A DNA stretch of 64,000 bases from contig VWND01000067.1 in the NCBI GenBank assembly GCA_009599575.1, positions 1,178,001 to 1,242,000 on the forward strand. The letters run 5' to 3'. This DNA is from Blumeriella jaapii (taxonomy: Eukaryota; Ascomycota; Leotiomycetes; Helotiales; Drepanopezizaceae). The position numbers and the translations under genes were made by a program. The stretch's first letter is position 1; the number at the start of each line of letters is the position of its first letter. The notes under the pieces were generated by a model. It did not search any database. It was not told the DNA's origin and saw only the letters and a program-made list of their open reading frames with translations. This document shows, piece after piece, positions 11,210 through 21,844 of this stretch.

Positions 11210-11780
11210 GTGGCGACGAGATGGTGGCAGCGAGATGGTGGCAGCGAGGTGGTGGCAGCGAGGTGATAGTAATAGTGGTAATAATAATGGTGGTGGTGGT
11301 AGTGGTGGTAATAGTGGTAGTGGTGGTGGTGGTGGTGGCGACGAGGTGGTAGCAGCGAGGTGGTGGCAGCGAGGTGGTGGCAGCGAGGTGGTGGCAGCGA
11401 GGTGGTGGCAGCGAGGTGGTGGCAGCGAGGTGATGGTAGTAGTGGTAATAGTAGTGGTGGTGGTGGTGGTAATGGTGGTAGTGGTGGTAGTGGTGGTAGT
11501 GGTGGTGGTGATGGTGGCGACGAGGTGGTGGCGGCGAGGTGGTGGCAGCGAGGTGGTGGCAGCGAGGTGGTGGCAGCGAGGTGGTGGCAGCGAGGTGGTG
11601 GCAGCGAGGTGGTGGTGGTAGTAATGGTAGTGGTGGTAGTGGTGGTAATGGTGGTAGTGGTGGTGATAGTGGTGGCGACGAGATGGTGGCAGCGAGGTGG
11701 TGGCAGCGAGGTGGTGGCAGCGAGGTGGTGGCAGCGAGGTGGTGGCAGCGAGGTGGTGGCAGCGAGGTGGTGGCAGCGAA
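11210..11780. repeat. G-rich minisatellite array, right arm of D2
   Basis: Runs of AGGTGGTGGCAGCG interrupted by GGT/AGT stretches and GGCGACGAGG variants; reverse complement of the left-arm units. Confidence 0.9.
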
Positions 11781-11893
11781 AATATTATTAAGTGTAGTAT
11801 TAAATAAATATAGTTTAATATAAGATTTTTAATATGAATTCGAAAAGTTTGGTATATATTAAATATCGATTTAATTTAGTTGTATAGATTTGT

Positions 11894-12240
11894 AACGGTG
11901 TTAACACCGAGTATAATCGGTGTTAACACCGAGTATAATCGGTATTAACACCGATTATATTCGGTAATACGATTATACTCGGTGTTAAATCGTCACATCG
12001 ATGTAAGAGTAAACCGCGCCACTTCGGTATTAACACCGATTAGCAACCGATTATACCCGGTTTTAAAACCGATTATACACCGATTATAATCGAATTGAAA
12101 CCGGTTATAATCGGTATATAATCGATTATAATCGGTGTATAATCGGTTTTGAAATCGATTACAATCGGTGTATACCCGGTTTTAAAACCGATTATAATCG
12201 GTGTATACCCGGTTTTGCAACCGGGTATAATCGGTTGTGA
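11894..12240. repeat. Right subterminal palindromic repeats of D2
   Basis: Shorter version of the D1 block, with the same ACCGATTATAATCGGT and CCCGGTTTTnnAACCGGG palindromes ending at the shared right terminus. Confidence 0.8.
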
Positions 12241-12266
12241 TCCGACCCTAGATAAGCCGTACGGTA

Positions 12267-13510
12267 TATTAATTAACGAATTTTAAGTTTTGCGTAAGTT
12301 TTTCAAAAAGAATCTCGAAAAAGGCTGGATTCAAGCCAGCTTTTCTTCCGCAGTTTTATCCGTTCTATTCGCGAAAAAATCAGAAGGTGGATTACGGTTT
12401 TGCGTCGATTACAAAACTCTCAACGCTATAACTATTAAAAACCGGTACTTTTTACTATTAATTTAAAACACTTTCTCGATTAAACAAAGCGAAGTTTTAT
12501 ATTAAACTTAACGTTTTCGCCGCTTTTAACAAGATTCGAATAAAAAAGGGCCATAAATGGCTTACCGCGTTTAATACAAGATATAGCTTATTCGAATTTT
12601 TGATTATGCTTTTCGGATTATACAACGCTTTTGCCACTTTTCAATTTCGCATAAACGATATCTTACGATCTTATTTAAATATCTTTTGCATAACTTATAT
12701 AAACGATATTCTAGTCTATTCAGACGACCTTTAAAAACATAGAAAATACGTCAATTTTGTTTTTTAAGCTTTCACCGAAGCTGATTTGCAATTGAATATA
12801 AAAAAATGCGAATTCGAAGTTTAAAAAGTCGTTTATCTAGAAATAATTATTTCTACCATTAGAATTAAAATAAACCTTAAGAAATTAAAAGTTATTACTG
12901 GTTGGAAGCTCCCTTTTAACGTTAAAAACGTATAAGCGTTTTTAAGTTTTGCAAATTTCTACCGAAGGTTTATTAAAAGCTTTTTTCGTATCGTTATTCC
13001 TTTAGTAAATTTGACGAAAAAAAATACTAAATGGAATTTTGACGACGATTATATTAAGGCTTTCGAGTTTCTCAAATCAGCTTTTATTACGGCATTTACG
13101 TTGGCCTATTTTAATTCCGATAAAAAGATATTTATTAAAACCGACGCTTTTGATTACGTTTTTTCAAAAATTTTCTTTTAAAAAAACGATACAGGAGTAT
13201 TTCACCCAGTCGCTTTTATATTAAAAAAATTCGATTTAGCCGAATGCAATTACGAGATTTACGATAAAAAACTTTTTGTTATTATACGCTGTTTCGAAAG
13301 TTGGCGAGCCGAATTACAAAAAGCTGCTTATCCGATCCGAGTATTTACAAACCACCGAAATTTAAAATATTTTATAACAACTAAGCAACTTAACCGACGT
13401 TAAGTACGATGGAGCGAGTTTTTAATTGGTTTTGACTTTGTAATCACTTTCAAACCTGGAAAACAAAATAATAAACCTGACTTTTTGATCCGACGTTTTT
13501 AAAACCTTCC
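12267..13510 (+). pseudogene. pol: Reverse transcriptase and RNase H of element B
   Basis: After D2 the RT continues with KNLEKGWIQAS, then FAKKSEGGLRFCVDYKTLN (the conserved strand and loop before motif A), and at 12696-12707 the catalytic motif reads Y-I-N-D instead of Y-I-D-D (G-to-A in the first Asp codon). RNase H follows with a DAFDY-like start near 13140 and ends with a block matching the F-x-x-x-F-K-P-G-K-Q-N motif near 13440-13470. Several Trp and Gln codons are stops. The enzyme would make element DNA; this copy cannot. Confidence 0.88.
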
Positions 13511-13583
13511 TTAGAATTCTTTAAACGAGAGGATTCAGTTCCAAAACTAGGCTTTTCTTAAGGAACATTACTTAACTGAAGTT

Positions 13584-15194
13584 TTGAACGCTTTTTCAGC
13601 TTTGCTAGAACTAGTATCCGAAGCAGACGACGAAAAGCTTTCACGACTTTTAAATAAATATTATTTTATTAATAAACTATGGATTACTATTAAAAAAAAA
13701 ATGCTTAAACCAAAGGGTATTCCGAAATCCAAGATATTACAACTTTTTAAATATATTATACGCAATAACAAATTGTATTTTCGAAACCGATTATACGTTT
13801 CTGATATATCAGATTTGGACGTTTCTATTCGTACCTGGCTTTTATAAATGGCCCACGATTTAATAAAAACAAATTATCCCGGCAAAAACAAATTTTATAA
13901 GATTATTAATAAGAATTACTATTGGCCATTGATTTCTGAAAATTGCAAAAGATTTGTACGGAATTGCAATAGTTGTTTTCGCAATACAAATACTAATTAA
14001 CGATATCAAAGTCTTTTTAAACTTTTATCTATTCCGTTACGCCGATAGAGCCATATATCGGTCGATTTTATAGGCCTTTTTCTTATAAAAAAATATAAAA
14101 GTCGAAACAACTTAATTATGGTAGTAGTTTGTCGCTTTACCAAAAACGATATTATACAGCTTGCTATATTATTATAAAAGCAACAGACCTAGCCAAATTG
14201 TTTTGCAGAGATATTTGGCGTTTATATGGTTTTTCCGATTTTATAATTTTCGACCGAGGTTTTTTGTTTGTTTTACAATTTTGAAAAGCTATTAATTACC
14301 GTTTCGGAACTAATATTACGCTATCCACCAGCTTTTACTTCGAAACAAACGGTTAAACCGAAAACGCGAACGCATACCTGTTTTTTTATTTAAAGCAATT
14401 TGTTAAATACGCTTAAAAAAATTGGAAAAATTGGCTTTTTTTAGCCGAATTCGCAGCTAATAACGCTGTAAACGCTTTTACCGGAGTCTTCCTTTTTTAC
14501 GCTAATAAAGGTTTTCACTTACGAATAAGCTTTTTTTTATTTAAACCTATTCTAGAATCTATTTCACGCATTTTATAAATGGCAGATACTAAAAAAAAAA
14601 CAATTTTGCCGACAAAAAAAAAAAATAAAATTATTTTTACGTACGAATCTGATTTTAGCGCTGGCCGACTAAAAATACTATTCTAACCGAAACCGCCAAT
14701 CAGCGCCTGCTTATCGAATAAAAGACAGCGTGTTTTTTAATAAACGTAATATAATTTTTACTAAACCAGTCAAAAAGCTTAATAATAAGTTTTACGGTTT
14801 TTACAAAATCGCCGAAGTTTTAAGTTTTTATAATTATAGATTAAAACTGCTTTTCGAGCAAAAACTATTATATTCTATTTTGTTTTTTATACCAACCTGT
14901 TCAAACCTGCCTACGACGACCTTTTTTCAGGGCAGAAAAACCCTTTTTTACCGCCAGTTTTTATAGACGCCGATGGAAGTTTGTTATAGGCTATAAACAT
15001 TATTTTCGATTTCAAACGAGATCCCAACTTTTTTTATTTTATATAATGGCGTAGCTACAGCGCGGAAAACCAGTTTTGAAAGCTATTAAAAAACGTTGTC
15101 AACGCATACAGTTTTATAGCAGAATTCGCCTTAAGATTCTCTTATAAATTTCACCCGACCAAATCAGAATTGGCTAGAGCCAGAACTGCTAATA
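13584..15194 (+). pseudogene. pol: Integrase and chromodomain-like C-terminus of element B
   Basis: The zinc-binding head is visible near 13850-13995 (MAHDLIKTNYPGK, then NYYWPLISENCKRFVRNCNSC). The catalytic core follows: SVDFIG near 14060, then YGFSDFIIFDRG near 14230 (second Asp kept) and E-T-N-G-stop-T-E-N near 14340 (the Glu motif, with Gln to stop). At 14730-14966 a C-terminal part reads VKKLNNKFYGFYKIAEVLS. The last part, about 15000-15194, resembles a chromodomain (FYFI-stop-WRSYSAEN), so B was probably a chromovirus. The frame is cut by LINE1 and resumes at 21377. Confidence 0.85.
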
Positions 15195-15207
15195 GAAAAC
15201 GTATTAA
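15195..15207. repeat. Target-site duplication of LINE1, left
   Basis: GAAAACGTATTAA, repeated as GAAAACGTACTAA at 21364-21376 (one C/T difference). Joining across the LINE keeps the B pol frame open through RKR. Confidence 0.85.
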
Positions 15208-15226
15208 TGATGATGATGATGATATT
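15208..15226 (-). repeat. Trinucleotide 3' tail of LINE1
   Basis: (TGA)5 on the + strand, hence (TCA)n at the 3' end of the LINE, between the left target duplication and the 3' untranslated region. There is no poly(A) tail. Confidence 0.75.
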
Positions 15227-15244
15227 GTTTAACGTCTGGAGGGG

Positions 15245-15257
15245 GCAGTGAAACTGC
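15245..15257 (-). other. 3' stem-loop of LINE1
   Basis: GCAGT-GAA-ACTGC, a 5-bp stem lying 14 bases inside the shared AACGTCT end. LINE2 has a different stem at the same place (30881-30896), which suggests that the structure is under selection. Confidence 0.65.
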
Positions 15258-16339
15258 GCTACCTTAAGCCTTCCGCAGGGTATTGGAAACGTGCTAAGCT
15301 GGGGATTTTTATATACAAAAAGAAATCTTCGAGAAAGCAGTTATATAAAAGAAATATATAACAAAAGGTCCGCCATTTGAGCCCTTTCCTTATAGGCGGG
15401 ATGGTTTTCTATTATATTCGTAAAGTAAACTTCGAATAAAATTAAAACGCAAAAAACGCTGAATGTTTTTGTTGGTCGTATAACTAATGGTCAAGCCAAT
15501 CGGCGAAATTATATAAAACAAAGCAAAAGCGCGAAAAATCCAAAACTTTTTAATTTAAACCTTTAAACGTTAATAATATAATATCAGAAACATTTCTTTT
15601 AGAACGGCAACACGCTGCCCCAAAATCTACCTAAAGCAGGTAAAAAAGTAAAACTCAATGGTATAAAAAAAATTCCGCGAATTGCTTCGCGTTTAGCTTT
15701 TTAAAATATCGCAATGCTTCGATATCCGAAATAAATAAATAATCCGGCTTCAGCGGCCAGTAACGGAATCGTTTTCGAGACTTTTTATATTTTACGATAT
15801 GCAGTGGAGCTTTGCGTTTGCCGCAAAAGCATTTCAGATTCGCGTTTGCGTATTTGAATTTGGTATAATACTAATAGAAATCGCCGTATAAAAAGCGAAA
15901 TGCCAAAAATCGGTAAAGCACCGGGCGAAATAAATGCAATTCTGGAGGGTTTTTAATACGGTATTCGAATTACCACCGTTGGTAGTTCCGAAAAAAAGAG
16001 TCTTTGTATTTAAACTATTATTTAATCTTAGCGTCGTTTCTTATCGTTTTGTAATAAAAACGTATTTCATAAATCGTCGGTTCGAAAAATATACCCGGGT
16101 CCCAGGGCTGACTGCTTTTATAAATAGCGAGTTTATCCGCTGCTTTATTGCTAATTATACCCATATATTCTAGGGCCCACCGAACTCCGACGTCGTATAT
16201 AAATATTATATTTTGTATTTCGTAGAACGCTTATTATAATATCGATAACGCGTTTTTTCGTATATATTAAATCATCGAAATCGAATCGATGCAAAATCAA
16301 ATACGGCCGTACGTATAAGCAGACTGCGCGCGTAATATT

Positions 16340-16440
16340 TTGGCCAGTTTTGTGCGGGTTTTTATTATTTCCGCGTCGAAAACGTAGGATTTCGTATTAA
16401 TCGCTTTATAACCCGAGCCGATCACTTTTTTATTTTGATA
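16340..16440 (-). pseudogene. RNase H segment of LINE1
   Basis: The minus strand reads GSGYKAINTKSYVFDAEII, matching the V-F-D-A-E block of the C-terminal RNase H found in fungal LINEs. The acidic D and E are kept. Flanking frames contain stops. The role would be removal of template RNA during target-primed reverse transcription. Confidence 0.75.
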
Positions 16441-17399
16441 AGTTATATAACCGTAATTAATTAATTTGTTTTTATTTAAGTATCGTTTTGTATTATTAAA
16501 AAAAATTATAATATTATCGAGACAGTTTATCTTATTATTTATTAAAAGTTTTCGCGGCTTTCTTTTTATTTATTTTTAAAGTAAAATCCGTCCGGCATTT
16601 AAAAAAAAAGTGAAATAGTCGGAATTAAAATCGGAGGATTGGCGAAAACCAGGTCGCCGCGCGCTCGATTTTCGTTTTTGCAATTTATCGAATATTTTTG
16701 CCGCGGCTTCGGATAATTATTAATAAAAACATTCGTTTAATTAAAAAATGACTTTTATTTACTATTCGTAAACGTAGCGCGAATTTTAATTTAGCTTTTT
16801 CCAAAACCGCTTCCGTTGATAAAAAGCTTGCGTTCCGAAAAAATATAATATTCGGAATGGTTTTTCATATTAGCAAAACGCTTTTGACGGCCAGCGTAAT
16901 CGTGCTTTTTATTATATTTAAATACCAGCTTATTTTTGTACTGATTTTCTTGTTCCGGACCGTTTTGGTACGATTATTATACCACGCTTTTGCTTCGTAC
17001 AAAATAAACGGGAAAACGCAAATAATTATAACTTTTCGGAATAAATAAGCCGAAAGGCTTTGTATCGTTTTCGCTAGCTTTCGTATATAAAAAGCGAGCT
17101 TTCGAACTTTAGTGGCCCGTTTAAATACGTGTTTTTTAAACGACAGTTTGCGATTAAATCAGATTTTCAGCCATCGTAGAGCCGGCTGTTTTTTTCGCTT
17201 TTCCGAAGTCGTAATTGGTTCGATCGTATTATTTTCGTCGATAACGCAAAGGAGAGCGTGATCGTATCTTTTTTTAATAATATGGATTATTTTTTGTTTT
17301 TTTAACGTAAAAAAAACTTTGTTATCGTTGCTTTATTGCAAAATCGATTTAACGTTTTCGGACAATAATTGTACGTTCGTATTTAGCGAATCAAATATT

Positions 17400-17881
17400 C
17401 GATAAAAACAGATATTATTAGCGTATCCGAATCGAAATTCCGGGTTTTGTGCTATTAGCTTTGCGAAATAAAATATATATAGGATTGGCGAAAAAGACGA
17501 GCTTTAAAAAGTTTTATATTTAACGTCGTAAAACTGTGTAATGGCCTGTTTTAGTTTTATACGTATTTTGCGGTCGGAAAGAAACTTTTGTATCAGCTTT
17601 AAAAATAGTTTGGGCCAGCTTTGCGAAATTATTCGTTAGAGCAATTTTCGCACCAAAAAGGCGTCGAACGCTTTTTGAACGTTTATCGTAATTATAATAA
17701 TTTTTTTGCTCGCTGATAATGCTCGTTTTACGTCGTATGTAAACGAAGCTATCAGATTTATTTTTAAGCGTTTAAGAAGCGCGCTACCGTATTGCGGGCT
17801 GAGAATGCCGTGGATAAAAGCTGTCCAGGCCAGTTTTTTCGTTATAATTCGTTCGAAGCTTTTGAAAATATAAGATAACAA
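17400..17881 (-). pseudogene. Reverse transcriptase domain of LINE1
   Basis: The open part at 17636-17881 reads SFERIITKKLAW, then SPQYGSALLKRLKINLIASFTYDV and TINVQKAFDAFLVRKLL. These match the LINE RT blocks S-x-x-Q-x-G-x-x-x-x-R-S and M/L-D-V-x-G-A-F-D, with Asp to Asn and Gly to Lys changes. The catalytic F-x-Y-A-D-D reads FGYANN at 17414-17425, so both catalytic Asp codons are mutated G-to-A. The RT would copy LINE RNA at a nicked target. Confidence 0.88.
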
Positions 17882-18891
17882 AGTAATCGGCCGTCAGAAT
17901 CGCATCGAATGCATTTGCTTTTGCTTACTTATTTTGGGTATTATCGCTACTTTCGCCAGCTTTTATGACTGCGGAAAATGGCTAAAAGCGAAGCATTTGT
18001 TAAAAATGCCGTATATAATATGTTTAATATGCTTTCAGCAGGCTTTAAGCAGCCGAACCGTAACGCGGTCGACGCCCGGCGATATGCTGAATATTTTAAT
18101 AATAAAACGCTCGATTTCTTTTAAAAAAATAGTTTGGTTCTAAAAAAAGGTTTGTTTTCGGTCGTTATTTTTTAAAAAAAAGTCGTCGGGCAGATCGTCC
18201 GCCGTATTAAATCGTTAAAGCATTTTCGTATACAGCGTTTCAGCTTTTTTTTTCGAACTTTCGATTAATCGGCCGTTGATTTCGAAAAATAGCGATTTAA
18301 AATTCGTAGTAAACTTATATTAGCTAATTAATAAATAAAGGTTTTTATCCGATTTATATTCGTTAATTCGGTTACGCTAATAATTCTGCTTGGCTTTAAC
18401 TACGATTGTTTTAAAGTTTCGATATTCGAGCGATGCGATCGGGTTATTAATAGTATTGGAAAGCTTATACGCCCGGTGCGCGGCTTTGCATTTCGGCGTT
18501 TACTAATAAGTACCGTAGCTTTGTCCTATGTTTTTTTTTCCGGCTGTTTAAATAGCCGAATTTATTATTGCTGCGAATTATATTACATAAATGTTTATTT
18601 GCTTTGGCGTGGTCAACGTTTTAAAATTAAATAAGCGAGCGATTTTCGTATGCACGAGCGCCGAAAAAGTCGGAAATATTAAATTCGGAACTTTATAATG
18701 CATTTGTTCCAAAAGAATCCGTTTTTTTCTTTTAATTATAATAATTTAAGTCTGGTGGTCGGAAATGAAATAAAAATCGCTTCGAACAATCGTTTTGGCG
18801 ATAAATTAAAGAAAATTAAATCGAGGATATTATTTAAACGGTATGTCGTTATTTTTGGGTTTTCGATAAAATTTATGCCGCTTTCGGAAGC

Positions 18892-19074
18892 TTATTTTGC
18901 GATGGCGGGTCCGCTGTAGCTAAAAGCGACGCCCGAATCGAATATATCGTGGCTAACGTTGAAATCGCTTTTTATTAAACAGTTTCTTAAAAAAATTAGA
19001 TTTTTAATATAATCGATGATTTTATAAATGGTAAGCTGGCGGTATACGTTAAAAATAAGCCTGTTATTAACCAC
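18892..19074 (-). pseudogene. AP-like endonuclease fragment of LINE1
   Basis: 60 codons that include NVYRQ and, near the C-terminal end, CLIKSDFNVSHDIFDSGVA. The second block is the L-x-G-G-D-F-N-x-W-H-x motif of LINE endonucleases, with Gly-Gly changed to Lys-Ser and Trp to Ser. Asp and Asn of the DFN core and the His remain. The enzyme would nick the target DNA. Confidence 0.85.
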
Positions 19075-21363
19075 GATTTATAATAGATCGCGCGAAATAA
19101 ATTGTCGCTGTTTCGTAATTATATTTTTGCTTTTTCGGATATACGTTAGTATTCGAAAGCGCTGGGCCTTGCGTTTCTTTTTATTTTCGATGCTCCAAAC
19201 CGGTATTAAAGCGTAAAAATCGTACTTTGGATGGTTTTAAATGGTAATATTAAAATAAATAGCAGGTTTTTGTATGCAAACAACGTTAATTTGTTTAAAA
19301 AAGCATAATTCGAAAATAATAATATAAGCAGAATATTGTTTGCCTATATTTGCTTACGCTACGGTAAGCGTATCGGGCTTATATCGATCGCGGCTACGGC
19401 CGCGGTTGCGTATGCGTTGTTTATATTTTAATATCGAAGTTCGGAAACGCATACGTTTATTTCGTCGTCGATATCGAATTATTGCGAAAATTCGATTTTA
19501 TTATAAATCGGGCTAAACGCAGCCCGTCGCGAAAAACGAGGCTTGATCGGCTTAAAAGTTTCGTTTTCAAACGAAATAGCTTAAAAAAAAGCTTGCGAAA
19601 AGGGGATAAATGGGCTTGAAATAGCCGCTCCGCCGGAGTCCGCCGATTTTTAAAACAACGAGCAAAAGGAAGCGAAAAAGCTGATTACGATGCTTATATT
19701 TTCGTAGATTATAACAGCCGTTTTAGCGTGGAAGGTTTTGCGCTTGCGAATTAGCGCTGTTTTAAAAGCCGGTGTAAAAAGCTTTACCGTTTAGCTTTGA
19801 ATTTGCGTATTAGCGACGGCAATAGCCGCTGCGTATGCTCGTTGTTTATATTTGCGAATCGCGTCGATTTTCTTTTTTGTTTTTTTTTAGACTTTTCCGT
19901 TTAATCGTTTAAGCGCCGCTGGGCAGTTTATATGCTTCGCGACGAAAGGTTTATAACAATTAACGCATTTGATTTTGTAAATGCAGTTAGGGCCAATCGG
20001 CCCGTCGTAGTAATCGTTTCGTTGCCCGTAATTTTAACAGCGATAATAACGGGTGTATTTAAAAAAATTGCAATAGCTTTGGTAGCCGGGGTTGTAAATC
20101 GCAATAGGAAATTTTTTTTTAATAGCTTTAAAAGCGTCGCTAACGTTAAAAAGCCGGAAGGCCCGAACCGGCTTAATAAACGAAACGATTCACGTGATTT
20201 TGCCGTTAGCTAAATTAATTTCGTATCGGAACGGTCGGCAGCTAATAAAACGCTTTTTCGTTTAAATAATAACTTTTTCGACGATCAGCTTAAAAATGCT
20301 TAGGATTTCGCCGTTTATATGCGAGCGAAGTATTGTAAAAACATTTGGGATAGCGTAGTTGTATTATATTTTCGGCAGGCGTATATACTCGCAGCTAAAT
20401 ATTCGCATTACGATTTTTTTGTTTTTTTGTAATATAAGCAAATCGCGGACCGTAAGATTTAATAAATTAATAATTTAATTTGTTTTAATTAAGGTTATGA
20501 AAAAAATCTTTCTAAAAGTAAAGCCGTTGATCTTGGCCACGAAAGCTTGCTTCGCTACGAAAAATTCGATTTTCGCGGCTTTTCGCTAAAAAGTGGCTAG
20601 AATACGTTTGTTTTTCCGAGTTGAATTAAAAACGGCGTTCGCAATTTAATTAAATATAAATTTAATCGAAGCGCCGCCGTTTGTAATAAATTTTTTTTTG
20701 TTTTTAACAGTATCGAAGTTTGTTTCCGAGTTTTTTAAAGTCTTAGCTATACTCGCGTAAATAGTAGGAGCCGGAGCGGAAAGAAGGAAGTCGTCGCTAA
20801 AAAAAGCTTTCTGGCTTGTAAAACGAAAACGAAATTGCTGATTTTTGCGAAAACGGACGCGAATAAAAAATGGACAAATTTGTTTTTAATATCGTAAACG
20901 AAGTTTTTTTAGTCTTTTTGCTAATAAAAGAAAACGAAATCGTCGATTAATTTGCCGAAATCGCGTATAACGGCGTATCGAATATAAATTGTTCGTTCGA
21001 TCGCATTTAAACGGCCGTTGATAGCGTTCGATGCGGCGTGGCTTGCGAACGTTCGATTATTAAAACGCAAAAAAAAAGAAATCGTATAATTAATTCGCTG
21101 CTGCTGCTTTTTCGGACGCTGATTAAAATTAATAAAAAAGAATGGCTTTTAATCGCGAATAAAATTCGCGTGAATTAAGATTTCGAGGCTATCGAAAGGA
21201 CGATTAGGAATGGCAGGTTCTATTCTGGCCCAAATCGCGCGTAAAAAGCACGGGAAAATTCAAAATAAAATCTGAAATAAAGATTTTAATACAGAAAGTG
21301 TGCCCAAAAGGCGTGGTTAAGTATTTATTTCCAAAAAGTGCTTTTGGAAAAATAGTTGTAGGT
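19075..21363 (-). other. 5' part of LINE1 (N-terminal endonuclease, ORF1, 5' UTR), unreadable
   Basis: From its position this should hold the start of the endonuclease and the ORF1 (Gag-like) protein. I could not follow a single frame on the minus strand. The + strand frame at 19932-20213 (93 codons) runs against the element and has no motif, so it is treated as a shadow. Confidence 0.5.
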
Positions 21364-21376
21364 GAAAACGTACTAA

Positions 21377-21475
21377 AACTATAAATAACGAAGATAATAT
21401 TATACCATCAAACGATAATATTGTATTATTAAAAAAAGATTTTTATAACACGTACCACGCACAAAACGATTATAA
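21377..21475 (+). pseudogene. pol: Pol C-terminal tail of element B after LINE1
   Basis: Continues the pol frame from 15194 without a stop after removal of LINE1: KTINNEDNIIPSNDNIVLLKK and onward to a stop near 21475. The tail is Asn/Asp-rich and has no known motif. Confidence 0.7.
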
Positions 21476-21665
21476 TTAATTTCTTTCCCGTCGCCAGGAC
21501 ATTTGTTGTTTTGCTATCGAAACTAGGAAAACCTGCTTTTTTTACAAATTCAGCTGAACCTCGCACTCGTTTACAAACGCGCCTCGCGAACGAAGCTCGT
21601 TTTATAGAAATAGATTCTGACGATAAAGAAATCGAATAAAAAGATGGAAAGAAGAACGGACCATA
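21476..21665 (+). other. Distal pol tail or 3' untranslated region of element B
   Basis: Lies between the stop near 21475 and the 3' LTR. One frame reads LQTRLANEARFIEIDSDDKEIE, an acidic tail that could have been coding before mutation. An open minus-strand frame (21429-21698) crosses the LTR and is not credible. Confidence 0.45.
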
Positions 21666-21839
21666 TATGAGGAGATGGAATAACAGTTCGTTGGTCACGT
21701 GGTCCGAAGATCACGTTATTGTCACGTGACATCGGAGCCCGCACACACTGTATCTTAGACTTCGCCGCACCTCTAACTTAGAACCTCGTAGTCAATGCAA
21801 ATCATCTACGAACCTTCTGCTCGTTCGCACCCCTTGACA
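21666..21839 (+). repeat. 3' LTR of element B
   Basis: 174 bp, matching 4924-5097 with about 16 differences, nearly all transitions, and ending CCCCTTGACA. Followed by the target duplication GCCTA (21840-21844). Confidence 0.93.
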
Positions 21840-21844
21840 GCCTA

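Larger units (their letters stand above)
10034..12264 (+). mobile_element. Foldback minisatellite transposon D2
   Basis: A second, 2231-bp copy of the D element, inserted in the RT gene of B and flanked by TA at 10032-10033 and 12265-12266. Its outer ~120 bp at the left match D1 with about one difference by eye, while the internal arrays differ in block order and length. Left arm about 10264-11060, loop 11095-11134, right arm about 11210-11780, right subterminal palindromes 11894-12240. No coding potential beyond repeat artefacts. Confidence 0.85.
15208..21363 (-). mobile_element. LINE1, Tad-like non-LTR retrotransposon
   Basis: A 6156-bp minus-strand LINE inserted in the pol C-terminus of B, flanked by a 13-bp duplication. 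From 5' (21363) to 3' (15208) it has an upstream, largely unreadable ORF1 part, an AP-endonuclease domain, an RT domain, an RNase H segment and a 3' end with a hairpin and a (TCA)n tail. The order endonuclease-RT-RNase H and the wording of the RT fit fungal Tad1-clade elements. Length and the presence of the 5' region suggest a full-length insertion. All parts are RIP-damaged. Confidence 0.9.
4924..21839 (+). mobile_element. Element B, Ty3/gypsy chromovirus with nested insertions
   Basis: A complete LTR retrotransposon bounded by 174-bp LTRs and a 5-bp duplication GCCTA, inserted in the pol gene of copy C. It encodes, in order, gag with a CCHC knuckle, protease, RT, RNase H, integrase and a chromodomain-like C-terminus. 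Without its three inserts (D1, D2, LINE1) it would be about 6 kb, a normal length for the group. Its two LTRs differ at about 16 places by eye, all but one being transitions. All genes carry stops. Confidence 0.93.

Noticed and set aside
15209..15228. Asp-rich stretch IN-DDDDD-IV read as part of the B chromodomain tail, with GATGATATTGT/GATAATATTGT as target duplication
   Set aside because: The (GAT)n is the trinucleotide tail of LINE1. The GAAAACGTAYTAA pair gives a longer duplication and reconnects the pol frame.
19932..20213. 93-codon + strand frame in LINE1
   Set aside because: It runs opposite to the LINE, has no motif, and fits a shadow of the GC-richer ORF1 region.
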